A stretch of DNA of 64,000 bases, from the NCBI GenBank assembly GCA_021397835.1, contig JAJFZO010000579.1, forward strand, positions 1,565,001-1,629,000, given 5' to 3'. Below are positions 11,394-23,807 of this stretch, piece by piece. The notes beneath the pieces are model-generated. The model was not told where the DNA came from. It worked only from the letters and a program-made list of their open reading frames with translations, and searched no databases. The DNA is from Moringa oleifera (lineage: Eukaryota; Streptophyta; Magnoliopsida; Brassicales; Moringaceae). The translations under genes were made by a program, and so were the position numbers. Within the stretch, counting starts at the first letter, position 1. The number at the start of each line of letters is the position of its first letter.

Positions 11394-12715
11394 AAGGTGA
11401 TGGAAGAGCTTAGGATTTGTTAGTGGTTGGTTGGTTTGGCAGTTGAAAGCAGAGAAAGGACGAAAGGGACCTAAAAACAAAGAGTTTTGCGAGTTCTCGT
11501 AGGGCATGGGGTGCCTTAATTTTTAAAGGGCATGTTCCCTCCAAAAAAGGGCCAGAGTGCGAAAATCCATTGCCATCAATCACGGTATGGGGAAAGACTT
11601 AACGTGTAGGGACACCCATATGCTTTGTTTTTGCACAGGTAGTTTGGATGGTAGATTTGGAAATTTTAAACTCATCACTTTCTTCCAATGATCAACATTT
11701 AAGTTGATCTTAATTGGGTTGATTTTTATTAATTTGAATTATATTTGATATTTTTAAAAAATTACGATATAAAAAGTTAAGAATTTATTTATTTATTTGT
11801 ATTAATATTATAAATTATTAAAAACAATTTCTAAACTCATTATTAAAAAGTTATATATAAATTGAAATCGATAAAAAATTTATCTTTTATAAAAATAATT
11901 AAATAAAACTATTTATATTATTTTATAAAAAATGGTCATATATGATAATGTAATAAAATAAACTACCCAAAAAAAAATTATCTTCTTTACAAAACAATCC
12001 GCATGAATCAGCTTAGCATAAAATTTATGTCCTTACAGAATATGGCAATCGATTATTATGGTCTGGTTAGCCTAAAAGCAACTCTCCTTATAATCATTTA
12101 ATTAATAACGATTTATACAAAATTATTTCTTCCTCATGTGGGTTTATAATTTTATAAATCATATAATTGATTCTATCTTAGATGCTAAGAATTTAATCAA
12201 GAAAATTTTAAGTGGGCAAATATAAATTAAGTTGTCGTGACCCTGTTTGATTGATTTGATGATGTGCATGATTAAATAAACTAATTAAGAAAGCTTAGAA
12301 ATAACTTAATATTAATTAACTATCATAAACTCCATCTTATTTACGTACAAAGTAACAAAGTGTGATCGGAATCAACTTTACTTGGTCAATTAAAAAGACA
12401 AAGACTTGTGAAAGTTAAGAAAATTATGAGATGTGGGCTTGACTTTATATATATATTTATGTTTCCGTGTATTAGGTGTTGTTTGCCATCATTAATTAGT
12501 TTATAATATATGATAGCAAACATGGTTTAATTTCATTTGTTAATGTTTTTATAAGATATATTTTTTTAATTCTAAAATTATTAGCAAATTATGTCCAAAC
12601 AGTGATAATATTTATTTAATATTTAATATTTTATAATTTATCTACAAAATTTTGAAGAACTCATGGTTATATTATTAAAAATAAAATAAATATTAAAAAT
12701 TTTTGAACTAATTTT

Positions 12716-13075
12716 TAATTTAAATTTTGATGTATCGATTAGATTAATTATACATCTAATTTTTAAAATAAATTAAATCTTGACTCAACTGACTGTGAAA
12801 AATTATGAGTATTTTTATTATTAAAATATTTAAAAAATAATTTAAATTTTTTATGATGATAATTTAAATATTTTATTATATTTTAAAAAATTTTAAAATA
12901 AAATTTATTATATAAAATTTTTAATTTAAATATTTTTAAATTTTAATTTTTTGATAAAATATAAATTGAATCAAATTAAAATATCATATATATAATTAAT
13001 CCAATCGGTATTTTTAGTGTAAAACAAAAAACAGATATAATTCATATTATTTTATATTTACTCTAAAAATAATAG
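12716..13075. repeat. AT-rich dispersed repeat, copy B
   Basis: The best-preserved copy of the family also seen at 5285-5640. The left core 12732-12757 (GATTAGATTAATTATACATC) and the right core around 12987-13012 (TATAATTAATCCAATCGGTA) are inverted and match at 21 of 26 aligned positions by hand. The interior, about 230 bp, is A+T-rich and non-coding. Partial relatives of the right end occur near 16030-16080, 24970-25020 and 31915-31945. MITE-like by structure; superfamily not assignable. Confidence 0.5.
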
Positions 13076-14358
13076 AAAATATTGTAATTAATATTAAAAA
13101 AATTACTCGGATGTATTTAATAAAGATTAGAAACATGCATCAAATTTTGACTTTAGTTTTATTGTTTCTTAATTTACCATATATGTAAGGTGTTGCATAC
13201 AATCACTTATTAATTATACTACTTTACCTTATATTATATTATCAACAAATTAATATAAACGTGCAAGGTCTTGAGTTCATTTTCAACATTAAAACTTACA
13301 TGTTGACCTCTCGGGTCTCATTTCATAATATATGTATCCATTTTTATTTTTATTTTTTTGCATATTTAATAGAATTATGGACCGGTCTTGTATTTTTAAA
13401 AGAGTAATAAATAATATTTAATTAACAACTTTGATCTTTAAATTTCAAATAAATATTCATAACAACAAAAGAAATATTTAATTATTTGTAAATTAATGAT
13501 AATATATTGTGTTTTTGTTCTAATAAGTCAACATATACCCTTCATCTCTATATAATTCAGGTAATCTTGTATTTTATGAAAATGTCAACTAATTAAATAT
13601 TATCTTTTATACACACTAATCTCATTTTATTAGTTTCTTGGACATTTAATCTTTTATAAGGTCTTTATTCCCTAAATATTTAAATTATATTTTTATTAAT
13701 GATAGTTAACAAATTTTATTAATTACTGCATCAACTTACATATAGAGTTTTAATTTTGTAATTACAAAATTAAAAAAAAAAACTTTGTCATTAAAATTAT
13801 CTACAATGCTAATTGATATCACTGAAAAATTTTGTGTGCTTCATAAAAAATGGGAACTTGCAAAACAAAAAAAAAAAACTTAAATATTTTATTAATAATT
13901 TATATTAAATAATCTGATGATAAAATAATTTAATTTCTATAAATAAAATCTCAAATCATCAATTATTTTATATCTAATATAATTTTTTTAAAAAAATACA
14001 ATAAAATCAACAAAATCTGCCCTGGCTTACATGCTTGACTGCCTTTAATAAAGGTTAAAAGCAAGAAAATCTTAAAGACATATCATCATCGATAAACTAA
14101 GATAAATTAATCATGGGAACTTTTAACTTAATTTAGGGATAAAACCTTAGTAAACATAATCATTATGTTTAAGACTCAAATTATTATCACCGACCGCCTT
14201 TGTTAAGACCAAAGATTAATCCAATAAGAGAAATATAAAAAAGGTTTTTTTTTAATTAAACAAGAAGAAAGAGAGAGAAGACCAATTGTTAATTGGCCTA
14301 AAAAGTGAATCCACTTCTAAAAAGTCTTTTGTTTGTAGTTTAAATTCTTGTTTTGATA

Positions 14359-14444
14359 TTGGTTCACATGCTCATAGAAGATGAGGATCATGCCCTTGGG
14401 GCCAATTTAGACTTTAGGGCACTGTTTCCATGTGAACAAACCAA
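14359..14444. repeat. hairpin in a moderately GC island
   Basis: TTGGTTCACATG (14359-14370) pairs with CATGTGAACAAACCAA (14429-14444) with a small bulge. A second short pairing, TGCCCT (14391-14396) with AGGGCA, lies inside it. The arms are unequal (about 20 extra bases on the left), which is unlike a standard miRNA precursor. It may be a conserved non-coding element or a small transposon relic. Confidence 0.4.
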
Positions 14445-14656
14445 AGTCCTTAAATTTTTTGTCTTTTTTTTTTTTTTTGGAGTTTTTGATGGCAACAAAT
14501 GTTAAAAGGTTTTTGGTAAGTAATTTTCGTAATAAACATCAATTAAAGTTTGAATTTAATCCCACAAGCATGTGTTGCGTGAGAGGCTCATAAAATGCCA
14601 TCCAATTTTCGGTTTGTCATTATCCATAAATTTTGATTGGAATTTGAATACTATAG

Positions 14657-14663
<7 letters not shown>

Positions 14664-14687
<24 letters not shown>
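14664..14687. repeat. (AT)n microsatellite
   Basis: Uninterrupted run of about 12 AT units within A+T-rich intergenic DNA. Confidence 0.9.
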
Positions 14688-14696
<9 letters not shown>

Positions 14697-17118
14697 TAGA
14701 AAAATAGATACCTCCCTCGAAATGAACATGTGATAGAAAAAATAATTTGAGTTAAAAGATATTAAAATAATAAAATATTATGTTAAATTTGATATTATTA
14801 AAAAATTAATTTTTTGAAAAATTTAAAAATTAGAAAAAAAAAAAAAAGAATGTGGATGCTTAAATCTATATTCCAATCTTAAGAAGTCATTTAGAGTTAA
14901 ATGAGTAGTACACTTAAATATGATACTTTTTGATTATTATGCCAACTCAGTTTAGATTTGATGAGATTCATATCTTCACAATTATCTTATTGATTTGAAT
15001 CTTTTTATAATTTTTTAAATACCCACAAATTAAAAATTCTAAAATCTATGCCGCAAATTAAGAAAACATTTTCAATCAGCCAAAATCGCCTCTCACATGC
15101 ATGTGCTTTTAACAAGACATAAGTATCATTAAATTACTTTTTAAAATTGAATATTGAATTGAACGCAATTTTTTTTTTCCAAATCTTCTAAGCTCCCGAT
15201 TTCTCACATTTTAGTAAACATAAAAAAATTTCAGAGTCTGATGATAATTTTTTATTGCTTTTTTATGATTTACAAACATATTGTCCAATAATCAGTTTTG
15301 ATTTCAATTTAAGATGTTAATGATGAGGGTGAATGTACAAGCATTGGGTACTTGAATTGGGTAAAGAAGAAACATGAGTACTTACTGTCCCAATGTTTCC
15401 AAAAAGATTGAGAATAAGGAAACTTTTGTTAAATGAGAGTGTGATTAGTTAGTTTAGTCAGTAATGCTAATCAACCAACCCTTTGGTTGGACAGTGATGT
15501 TTGCTTATGGTGCAAATTATAGCCACCTAATTTGCTTTTGGTTTAATTTAATTAACCTAAGAAAAGAGGGTTGTTAACATGCAAGGATTTGATTTTGTCT
15601 ATTGCAATAACCATAACTAGTTAACATTCAAAATTCTCTGTTGTTTAAATTATCCTAAATATTTTTTTAAAAAAAATTATTGTACACGAATAATTTAATG
15701 ACATTAATAATTAAATTTTTCATTTTTTTACATTATTATTTTAAATTTTAAAAATGTATTTAAAACATTTTATTAAAAATCTCATCACAAACTCAAATCA
15801 ACAAATATTCTTTATATTAAGAGTAATTGGTGAATAATTAAAAGGATGGATTAACTAGTTCAGAGCCATGGACCTACCACAGAAGATATAATGATGATCC
15901 TCAAACTTGGAGCAAGTGACTCGCTTGGTAAGTTGGGGCAATAAGATATGCAATTAATTTCATCATCTTACCTTGTTCTGATATATTTTCATAAAATCAA
16001 GATCTCTAATTTTTTTAATAAGCTTTAACTTAAATTGAAATATCTTATATACAATTGATCAAATTGATATTTTAAAACATAAAATAAAAAATAATATAAT
16101 TCATATTTTTTTATATTTATTTTAACATTTTAAATAAAATTTGTAATTTTAGGCTGTATTATCTGTTTTGATCTTACCCACAGGATTTTGTTACTTGGAA
16201 GTTATGTGGCAATGCTTCAAAAAAGTACACTAACCTTGACATTCAATGCCCCGAGCATAAATCTTCCAATTCAATACAATACAAATTTAAACATATTCAA
16301 ACTTCAAAAAGTTTTTTCTTTCCCCCAAAGTATTAGCTGTGATCTACAATCACAATTTAATTTTCTAATGTAAGACGTGATGTAAATGAAGTAGAGAAAT
16401 GTAATAGTAAGATCTAATGTGAAGTAATAAATATGACATAAAAAGAGAATATATAATTAAGTAAAAAATATGTAAATATAAATATATAATAATGTTTAGA
16501 GAATCCTCCATAAAAAGATAGTCACTTGATTGAAGAGGCATCAAGCCTAACCAACTATTATATTATACTTTTTCAACAGAAAAGTAACTAATTATTTAAA
16601 AATTATCAAAAGATCAATAAAAATTAACTGATATTAAATAAAATTATAATTACCATAATCCATATAAAAATTATGCATAACTATTTTCTTCTGCTACTTT
16701 CCCTTAAGGGTTAAATGGTAAGACCCAATGTGACTCTAAGGTCCAATGTTAAGCAACTAGCTACTAAAAACGAAAAAATGGATGTTAATCATCTCCTTAA
16801 TTAAATTACTACTTTATATCCGAATGATCAAATATACATTCAACCTCCTTCTAACCCTCCAAGCACTCTGCTCGCTGCAAGATCTACAACAAATCCTTAT
16901 TTGTTCAAAATCTCAAAACAGTTGTCCCAATAAAAAACCCCTAAATTGACATCAGTTTATGAGTACACTGCACATCAACATCATTAGGTATAATTTTTAA
17001 AATATGTAACACTATCATAGTTATTCCTCTTTCAGCCCTCTATTCAAGTCTTCAAATAAAGGGGCATAACTACTTCGCCTTTTTCTTAATTTCTTTCTCA
17101 TTCAACCTCCTTTATAAC

Positions 17119-17152
17119 TCCCTCTTCCCTTCCCTTCCCTTTCCCTTTTCCT
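17119..17152 (+). repeat. pyrimidine tract of CCCTT units
   Basis: About 34 bases with almost only C and T, built from CCCTT/CCCTTT steps. Such tracts can adopt triplex DNA or act as GAGA-type sites on the other strand. No direct evidence for either here. Confidence 0.6.
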
Positions 17153-17187
17153 GCAAACTCTCAAAAGCAGCACCAACTAACCAATAA

Positions 17188-17260
17188 GTAAGGTCCCATT
17201 CCCTACATATTTGAAGGGACCCTACATCAAACTTTCTTGCAGAGTAAAGCTCCTTCAAAT
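17188..17260. repeat. two overlapping, competing hairpins
   Basis: Stem 1 pairs GTAAGGTCCC (17188-17197) with GGGACCCTAC (17216-17225). Stem 2 pairs ATTTGAAGG (17209-17217) with CCTTCAAAT (17252-17260). The right arm of stem 1 overlaps the left arm of stem 2 by two bases and sits in its loop, so a single strand could hold both only partly. Confidence 0.45.
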
Positions 17261-17633
17261 AAACATGGCAGTCATCAAGGTTTCTGTACATCTAGTTGAC
17301 AATAGTTCAGGGAAACAGATACAAAAATCAGAAATAGCAATGAAGAGGTCAGGAACTTGCTTGTGAACAAAGTAATGAAACTCAGCAGTCTCGTTGACAA
17401 GCAACCACCTTGATAAGAGAAAGTTTCCAGGCATTCTTGAATGTCAGTCAAACTTCAGAAAGAAATAATCAAATTTCAGTGATAAAAAACTGATGATCTA
17501 AGGAACTGGGTTTGTGAAATTCTTCAGAAATTGGCTGTCGCCATGCCTGGAAATGATCTTGCTAAGACAGTAAAGCAAAGTTTTGAAGAATACAGCCATG
17601 CAAGAATCTCCCAGAAAACAATGCCTTCGTTTG

Positions 17634-17635
<2 letters not shown>

Positions 17636-17679
<44 letters not shown>
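17636..17679. repeat. (AT)n microsatellite, 22 units
   Basis: Uninterrupted AT run, the longest perfect dinucleotide repeat seen in the window. Confidence 0.95.
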
Positions 17680-17682
<3 letters not shown>

Positions 17683-18645
17683 TATACTTTGATAAGCATC
17701 CTTTGATTGATCTGAGTACCAAAAACATACCCCAAATTTCAACATTCAGTTTTGAGCTCTGAGTAATCCTGAGTTAAAACAGAAGATGGAAGTTTATATG
17801 ATCTGAGGAAATGAATAGGAAGCAAAAGAAATCAGAAAGGTTTGGTTTCTTTTCAAATTCTTCAAAAATCTTCCTCCCAAAAGTGGACAATTAGGAAGGA
17901 AAGACAAGGCTGCTTAGAACAAGTGGTCTCTCCTTTCCATTCTATTTTCTCTCAACCAAACAACTCAAACAATATACGAGAATTCTCATAAAATTATCTC
18001 AGAGAAGAAGGGTCCATCAAAGAATGACGTAATTTTGAACCCAGGAAGAAGTGCCTTGTTTATTCAAAATTTTGTTCATGTATGAAAGTAATTTAGCAAC
18101 AGTGAGAGGTGGACAATGTGCAACAAGACATTCAGAAGAGTTATAACCAGAGTTTCATCTGAAAACAAGAAACCACCGCTTCCTATTTATGACATAAGGG
18201 TATGAAAAAAAATATAAATTATAAAGAGTGCAATTGTGGCATCATACAGTTTGCTAAAAGAAAAAAATTCTCAGGTGAAACTATTTGCAAAATTATTTGC
18301 ATGAAATTATTTGTAAGATTTTAAATGAGCTTACTTATAGTGGCATGTACAAACAATTACCCTGCTTAAGCATAGTTGGCTGATAATCCAAGCTGCTCTA
18401 AAGAACAGAGAGGCCTTGGATCCCAAACATGTTGCCCACCAATCAGATCCTTTTCTGCATTTCTCTGCACTCCCTGACATAATGACCATGCTTCAAACAA
18501 TATATCATGGTCAAGGCTCTACTCTTCCAATTCATTTTTGATTGAATGAGGACGCACCAGAGCCGAGCAACGCAAGAATAGATAAGTCTCATTGCTACTC
18601 TAAATTCACCAAAACCTATCAAATGCATGGATCACTAAGAATGAT

Positions 18646-20121
18646 TCAAGATTTGCTTCCAATGCTATAGACATTTCCAACTGTTCCAACCACACTAACT
18701 ACTACTGCCAATGTTAACATCCACCAAGACAAAAACTTCTCTCCTACGCTCAAACTCTCTGCTTGCCGACCTAATCTTAATGCAATAAGAGCGGGGAATG
18801 TGAAACCCAGTGACACTGCTGTTGTTGCCCCAGTAAACTTGAAAGCAGTCCATATGTTAGGAATCATAGTGGATGCAAAATAAATAAGCATCAGCAACAC
18901 GCCTGTTAATGCCAAAGACCTCTTCCTGCTCTCGGGAAGAGGAGCTGATCCCTCAAACACCAAGGCATCCACAGTTTGCCGCAAGGAGAAATGGATAACT
19001 GGGAAAACAAGCACTAAATGAAGAATGTAGCCAACCCGAACGATATAATTCAAGGCAGAGCTAAAACGAATCCCAAGGTCCTTATCAAAGTTGGTCAGTA
19101 TATCTGATTCAGTATCTTTCCCAAAAAGTAGATACCCTGATATGGCCGTTGAAGCATAGACCACAACACAAAGAACACTGGTGATCCTCCCCACTTGATT
19201 CATCTTCTGGGGGGACCGACCTTCAAGCTCATTATATATGGGTTGAACATTAAAATGACAAACATAAGCATTTGACATAATCGGGATCACTACAAGCAAA
19301 TCCAGAATTGCTCTTTTAGATCCAAAATCGGGGCTCATTCTTGGAGGATCTATTTTCCCTTCAACAAGCTTAATAAATGCAACGACGAAACAGACAACAA
19401 CAAAGATGACTGCAAGAACCACAGAAGCAGCTGAAGTCAAGCTCAATGAATCAATCTTATTCAATGCACAAAGGGGCGCTAGGAAAACCACCACAACAAC
19501 CAAAATCAACAGCTTCCTGTGATCCCACATCCCATGTCCCAGCCATTGATCAAAAACCCCAATATGATGAAATGACCCTGACATGACATCACCCATAATT
19601 ATCAAATACACAACCAAGACACCAGCATTGTTCACTATTATACAAATTTCCGACAAAACCCTGGCTGTTCTTCCCAATGCGCATTGCACAACTTCACCAT
19701 ATGATTTAGCCTTGCAAAGAACTGCAAACCTGACCAATAATTCAACACTAATTTCCGACAAAATCCCCATTAAGATTATCAGCACCAAACCTAAAACCAA
19801 TCCGAGAACTTTCATGGTAGCAGGCAAAGCCATGATCCCAGCCCCAATAATTGATGTAGTGAGGTTAAACACAGCACCCGAAACTCCTGACCCTTTATCG
19901 GGTTTAACCAACATATGCGAATAATCATCAATATCAAGATCAATATCGTCATCATCAGCGCCAACAAGACCACCATGATCAACATGATTCCCAAAGCTTT
20001 CTTCGTCCAAAGGGAGCAACTTGGTGTGAGCTTTTTGAGGGGCTACTGGGTTTTCATTCCCATTGTGTACTTGTAATTCTAAATATGAATTCTTTGGGAG
20101 AGCCGAATAATTACGATCCAT
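18646..20121 (-). CDS. AVT6E: AVT6-type amino acid transporter (AAAP family)
   Basis: Single coding exon, 491 aa, ATG at 20121-20119. It is a member of the amino acid/auxin permease family (Pfam Aa_trans, SLC38-like). A hydrophilic N terminus with an acidic stretch at 55-67 (ADDDDIDLDIDDY) precedes the signature GAGIMALP (93-100) in the first span. About 11 hydrophobic spans follow, including YVCHFNVQPIYNEL in the middle. Arabidopsis AVT6 proteins sit at the tonoplast or ER and export neutral or acidic amino acids from the vacuole. Length (about 490 aa, longer than AVT6A-D) and the neighbouring SAM, MFS and TOPLESS genes favour AVT6E; the letter is inference, the family is not. The gene has an inferred 5'UTR intron and a CT-rich leader. 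No defects seen. Confidence 0.93.
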   Translation of the reverse strand: MDRNYSALPKNSYLELQVHNGNENPVAPQKAHTKLLPLDEESFGNHVDHGGLVGADDDDIDLDIDDYSHMLVKPDKGSGVSGAVFNLTTSIIGAGIMALPATMKVLGLVLGLVLIILMGILSEISVELLVRFAVLCKAKSYGEVVQCALGRTARVLSEICIIVNNAGVLVVYLIIMGDVMSGSFHHIGVFDQWLGHGMWDHRKLLILVVVVVFLAPLCALNKIDSLSLTSAASVVLAVIFVVVCFVVAFIKLVEGKIDPPRMSPDFGSKRAILDLLVVIPIMSNAYVCHFNVQPIYNELEGRSPQKMNQVGRITSVLCVVVYASTAISGYLLFGKDTESDILTNFDKDLGIRFSSALNYIVRVGYILHLVLVFPVIHFSLRQTVDALVFEGSAPLPESRKRSLALTGVLLMLIYFASTMIPNIWTAFKFTGATTAVSLGFTFPALIALRLGRQAESLSVGEKFLSWWMLTLAVVVSVVGTVGNVYSIGSKS

Positions 20122-20136
20122 TCTATCAATGCAGGC

Positions 20137-20238
20137 CTATGAAGGATTAGGAATGAACAGAAAAGAGGTAACTTTGTGGATCTGATGATAAGCCAAAGCC
20201 AGAAAAAGAAATGAATGTCAAAAGCAAAAAAAACTTAC
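20137..20238 (-). other. probable 5'UTR intron of AVT6
   Basis: On the minus strand a strong donor (CTGC-GTAAGTTT, intron starting at 20238) and an acceptor (TTCATAG-GCC, ending at 20137) lie just before the ATG at 20121. The 102-bp intron would leave 15 bases between acceptor and start codon. Alternative donors such as GAG-GTAAAC at about 20290 also exist. Confidence 0.5.
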
Positions 20239-20361
20239 GCAGTTAAGAGATCTGTGATCGATTTGAGCACTAGATCTCAGGGTCAACAGTTTACCTCAGG
20301 GTCTACGGTTGATCTCTCTCTGTTCGCTCATTGGCAAAATGAGAGAGATAGGGAGACAGAA

Positions 20362-20380
20362 AGAGAGAGAGAGAGAGAGG
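20362..20380 (+). repeat. GA repeat in the AVT6 leader
   Basis: About nine GA units on the plus strand, i.e. a CT tract in the probable 5' leader of the minus-strand AVT6 mRNA. Such CT tracts near plant transcription starts are common. Confidence 0.7.
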
Positions 20381-23200
20381 AGAACGGGAGAAGGGAAGTC
20401 TTTGGAAAAGAAAGAGGCTTGTTATTGGTGTTCTGATTTTTTCAAACGTGGACTCTCACCCAGAGGATCCGAATCCAAGACTCGTCAGCAGCTCATGCTC
20501 CGCAGGCATGATTTTTCCATAGCACTCCTGAACCGATAAAAATGCTCTGCTGATTTAGGTGGTATGTTGACTTTTTAATAAAAAATTATAATAATATTTT
20601 ACTAATTTATAATATTAATACAAAATAAATAAAATAATTTAAATTATTAATTTTATTAAATTATCATATATCATAATTTAATTTTTTATTGAAATAAATT
20701 TTAATTGTATTTTTTATATACACCTAATTTATTCAGATATTTTTGTTCTCAATTTTTTAAGTGATTTCATTAATTATTTTACTTGTTTTTTAAAGCCGTT
20801 AGTTTAATGTTAATATAATTCCATAGACTTTTAGTGTAGCAATCTCTTCTCTTTTGAATTAGATAATTAAGTTGCAGATTTTGATGTTGCAGTTACCAAA
20901 TATTACGCTTGCTATCATTTTTCATAATTTAACTTCAAATCTAAATCATTGGTTGGTTTGACCTATATTTATTATTTAAAAAATAAAAAATATTTTTATA
21001 ATTTATAAATTAATTTTAAAAATAAATAAAACACCTATTAACTTTCAATGTATGAAATTAATATTAATTTTATATTTATGAAAATATATTAGTAATTTTG
21101 GTGGAAGTGGCCTTGTTTTTATCTGACCAGAAATATGTCCTAAAAAGATAGCCTTACTTATGAATCACATTATACAAGTTCCCGGACTTTTACATTAAAA
21201 TTACAAAATATTATAGTGTTGACTTCATAATTACATAAAAATACATTCTAATATTATAATAAAAATCTAAAAATTAATGGAAAATGCACCAAATTTTTTG
21301 ATTTGATAAATATTAATAAAAATTTTTATTAATTATTTATAATACATATTTTTAAATTTAAATATGATGTTTAAAATAAAGAATTATTAATTATTATATT
21401 ATATATATTTTTAAAAAATATTAACACAAATGAGACCGACAATAATGGGATGTTAATTGACAGATAATTTAATTAAAATAAAAATCCACTATACTGGACA
21501 GAAATTGAAATTTGTGTGTGAGGGCAATTTGGACATTTACAAAACACAAGAAAATTGAAACAGAAAAAAGGGACATGAGATACAAAACATGGGCTCGTGG
21601 GTACATGGGCCATGGACCATCTGGTTAAACCATAAGGAAACTTATTTTTTTGCTAGACATATTTTTCATTTTCTAAAAATTTAAAATAAAATAATTGAAA
21701 ATAATTAAAAATGTTAACTATAAAATAGAGGATAAAAATAATATGAAACTCATTTTTACCCGTGTTATCAAATAAGTTATAATGTCCAAAAAATTATCTA
21801 TCAAATTTTGATATACTAAATCAAATTAAATTAAATTTTATTAAAATTTTTAAAATTAAAAATATTCTGATTAAAGATATTATCGAATTGTAACTTGAAA
21901 TGTTTCATCATATGTGAAAAAATATTCAAGTTACCACTATAAAAAGAATTCATAATTTTTTGAGTGCTGAAAATATTTTTTTAAAAAATTATATTATCAA
22001 AAATTTAAAATTTATCAAAAAATAATTTATATATACAAAACTATTTAATTTTAAGAAATAAGTTTGAAATGAATTTTAAATTTTTGACGTATTATTACCG
22101 ATAAAAATGTATTATTTTAAAAAACAAAAAACCTTTATTTTTTTACCATCTTTGAATCAATATTTAATTTAAATCAAATTAATAAATTATAATTTAATTT
22201 ATTATTTTTTGTGTTATGATTCAATTTGACAGACAAAATATTATTTAAAATTTTAAATGATCTTTACCTTTAAATAAAATATTAAGTATTAAAAAAAACT
22301 TAAATTAAAATAATTTTATTTGTAAATTATTTTAAATTTCTTTAAAATATTTATTGAAAAAAAAAAAGAAAAGAAGCTTATCATCCACCAACCTAACTCA
22401 TGTTTTTGCGGCTTGAGCCGAGTCGAGCCAGCTCAGTTCTAAGACCTCTTTTTCTATCATCCTCAAATCAAAGTAAATAAATAAATAATTGTATATCTAA
22501 ATATTTAATGAGGTGAAGTTTTTCCCCCTTGTTAATATCAATCCAAATCATAAAATCATCTCTCCTTATCCTTTCCTTTTTCCAATTATTTATTTTTTAA
22601 AAAATATTGAGTCTTTATTTTCATAATATTTTAATTGCAACATGTGAAATGAAAGTTTTGTAATTTTGTGAAAATGGGACAGACAAAGAGTTAGATGCAC
22701 CAAAACCATATATTAAAATACGCTTGGACCGACTTAATTAATTTCCTTACAATTCTCCACGCTTTAATATTTTAACATGTCACATGCAACATTTAAAGTT
22801 GACCTAAATGTCCCAATTCTATAGGCAATCTAATTATTATAATATAGATTTTTATTTTAAAATTTAGGAAGGTCCCAACTCTACAAGTAATCTAATTATT
22901 ATAATATAGTTTTATTTTTAAAAAATCATGCGATTAACTATAATGTATTAATTTTATGCAGTTATAGAGTTTGATGTTAAATTAATGTTATTTAACAACT
23001 TTATAAAATCTCATAATATAAAAATTGTTTACTGATTTAAGTTTGTTATGAGTTATTTGATAAAAAATTCAAAGAATATTTTTATAATTTATAATATTAA
23101 TATGGAATAAAATTGATTAATATATTATATATTATAAAATTTTTTAATATAATTTATATTAAAATTAATTTTATAATATATTTAAATAAATAATTTTATG

Positions 23201-23201
<1 letters not shown>

Positions 23202-23235
<34 letters not shown>
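23202..23235. repeat. (AT)n microsatellite
   Basis: Uninterrupted AT run of about 17 units. Confidence 0.9.
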
Positions 23236-23237
<2 letters not shown>

Positions 23238-23807
23238 GTGACGTAGGTGTTGTCACATTATTTCAGAAAGGCTAGTCCATAAACGTCTCTTTCTCTTACG
23301 TGTCTCTTGTATGTACCTTATGTATCCGTCTGCTTTTTCTTTTTTTTTTCATATGATAATCATAGGATTTCTTAGACACTTCACATGTAATCATTCATGT
23401 ACAATTAATATTATTAAAAATTTGTTTTTAAATTTTTAATTTAATATAAATTTATATTTTATGAATAATATCAAATTATATTAATGACGTTATTTTAAAA
23501 TTTATACTTTGTTTTAAATTAATCTTTTAATTTTAAATAATTTATGTATGAATTTTTTATGAATTTTTAAATATTTGATAATATAAGACTTTTTAAATTA
23601 TTTTTTAATACTAAAAAATTTAAATTTTGTTTTTTATATAGATAGTTAAATCTTTCTTTATATTTGAAAATTTTTAAATCAATATTCATTATATAAAACT
23701 TTAGCTTGAATATTTAAAAAATTAAAGAAATAATTTAAATTAGATGAAATTAACAATTTTTAAATCAAAATTAATATTACAAAATCTTTATTTGAACAAC
23801 TCTTTTA

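Larger units (their letters stand above)
11400..16850. other. intergenic, AT-rich, repeats only
   Basis: No coding gene found. 11400-11640 is the promoter side of the SAM-domain gene. From about 11700 the DNA is dominated by A+T-rich degenerate sequence, including a dispersed-repeat copy (12730-13017) and an AT microsatellite (14664-14687). Less A+T-rich islands occur at 14280-14450 (with a hairpin), 15300-15620 and 15840-15960. None holds an open frame or RNA that I recognise. Confidence 0.6.
16850..18640. other. downstream flank of AVT6 with mixed composition
   Basis: Clearly less A+T-rich than its surroundings. It contains a pyrimidine tract, paired hairpins and a long AT microsatellite. 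It lies 3' of the minus-strand AVT6 gene and probably includes its 3'UTR (down to perhaps 18.0-18.4 kb). The short minus-strand open frames around 17500-17745 simply run through the microsatellite and are not genes. Whether 17240-17640 and 17700-18150 are transcribed cannot be told from sequence. Confidence 0.45.

Noticed and set aside
14351..14372. miR171/miR479-like start (GATATTGGTT) in the 14.36-kb hairpin
   Set aside because: Only about ten bases agree, the arms are unequal and no complementary mature sequence sits on the other arm.
17498..17745. Minus-strand open frames of about 75 codons with IYIYIY repeats
   Set aside because: They are a translation of the AT microsatellite; no start context, homology or splice structure.
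19583..19924. 113-codon plus-strand open frame
   Set aside because: Antisense shadow of the AVT6 coding sequence; the minus frame carries the family motifs.
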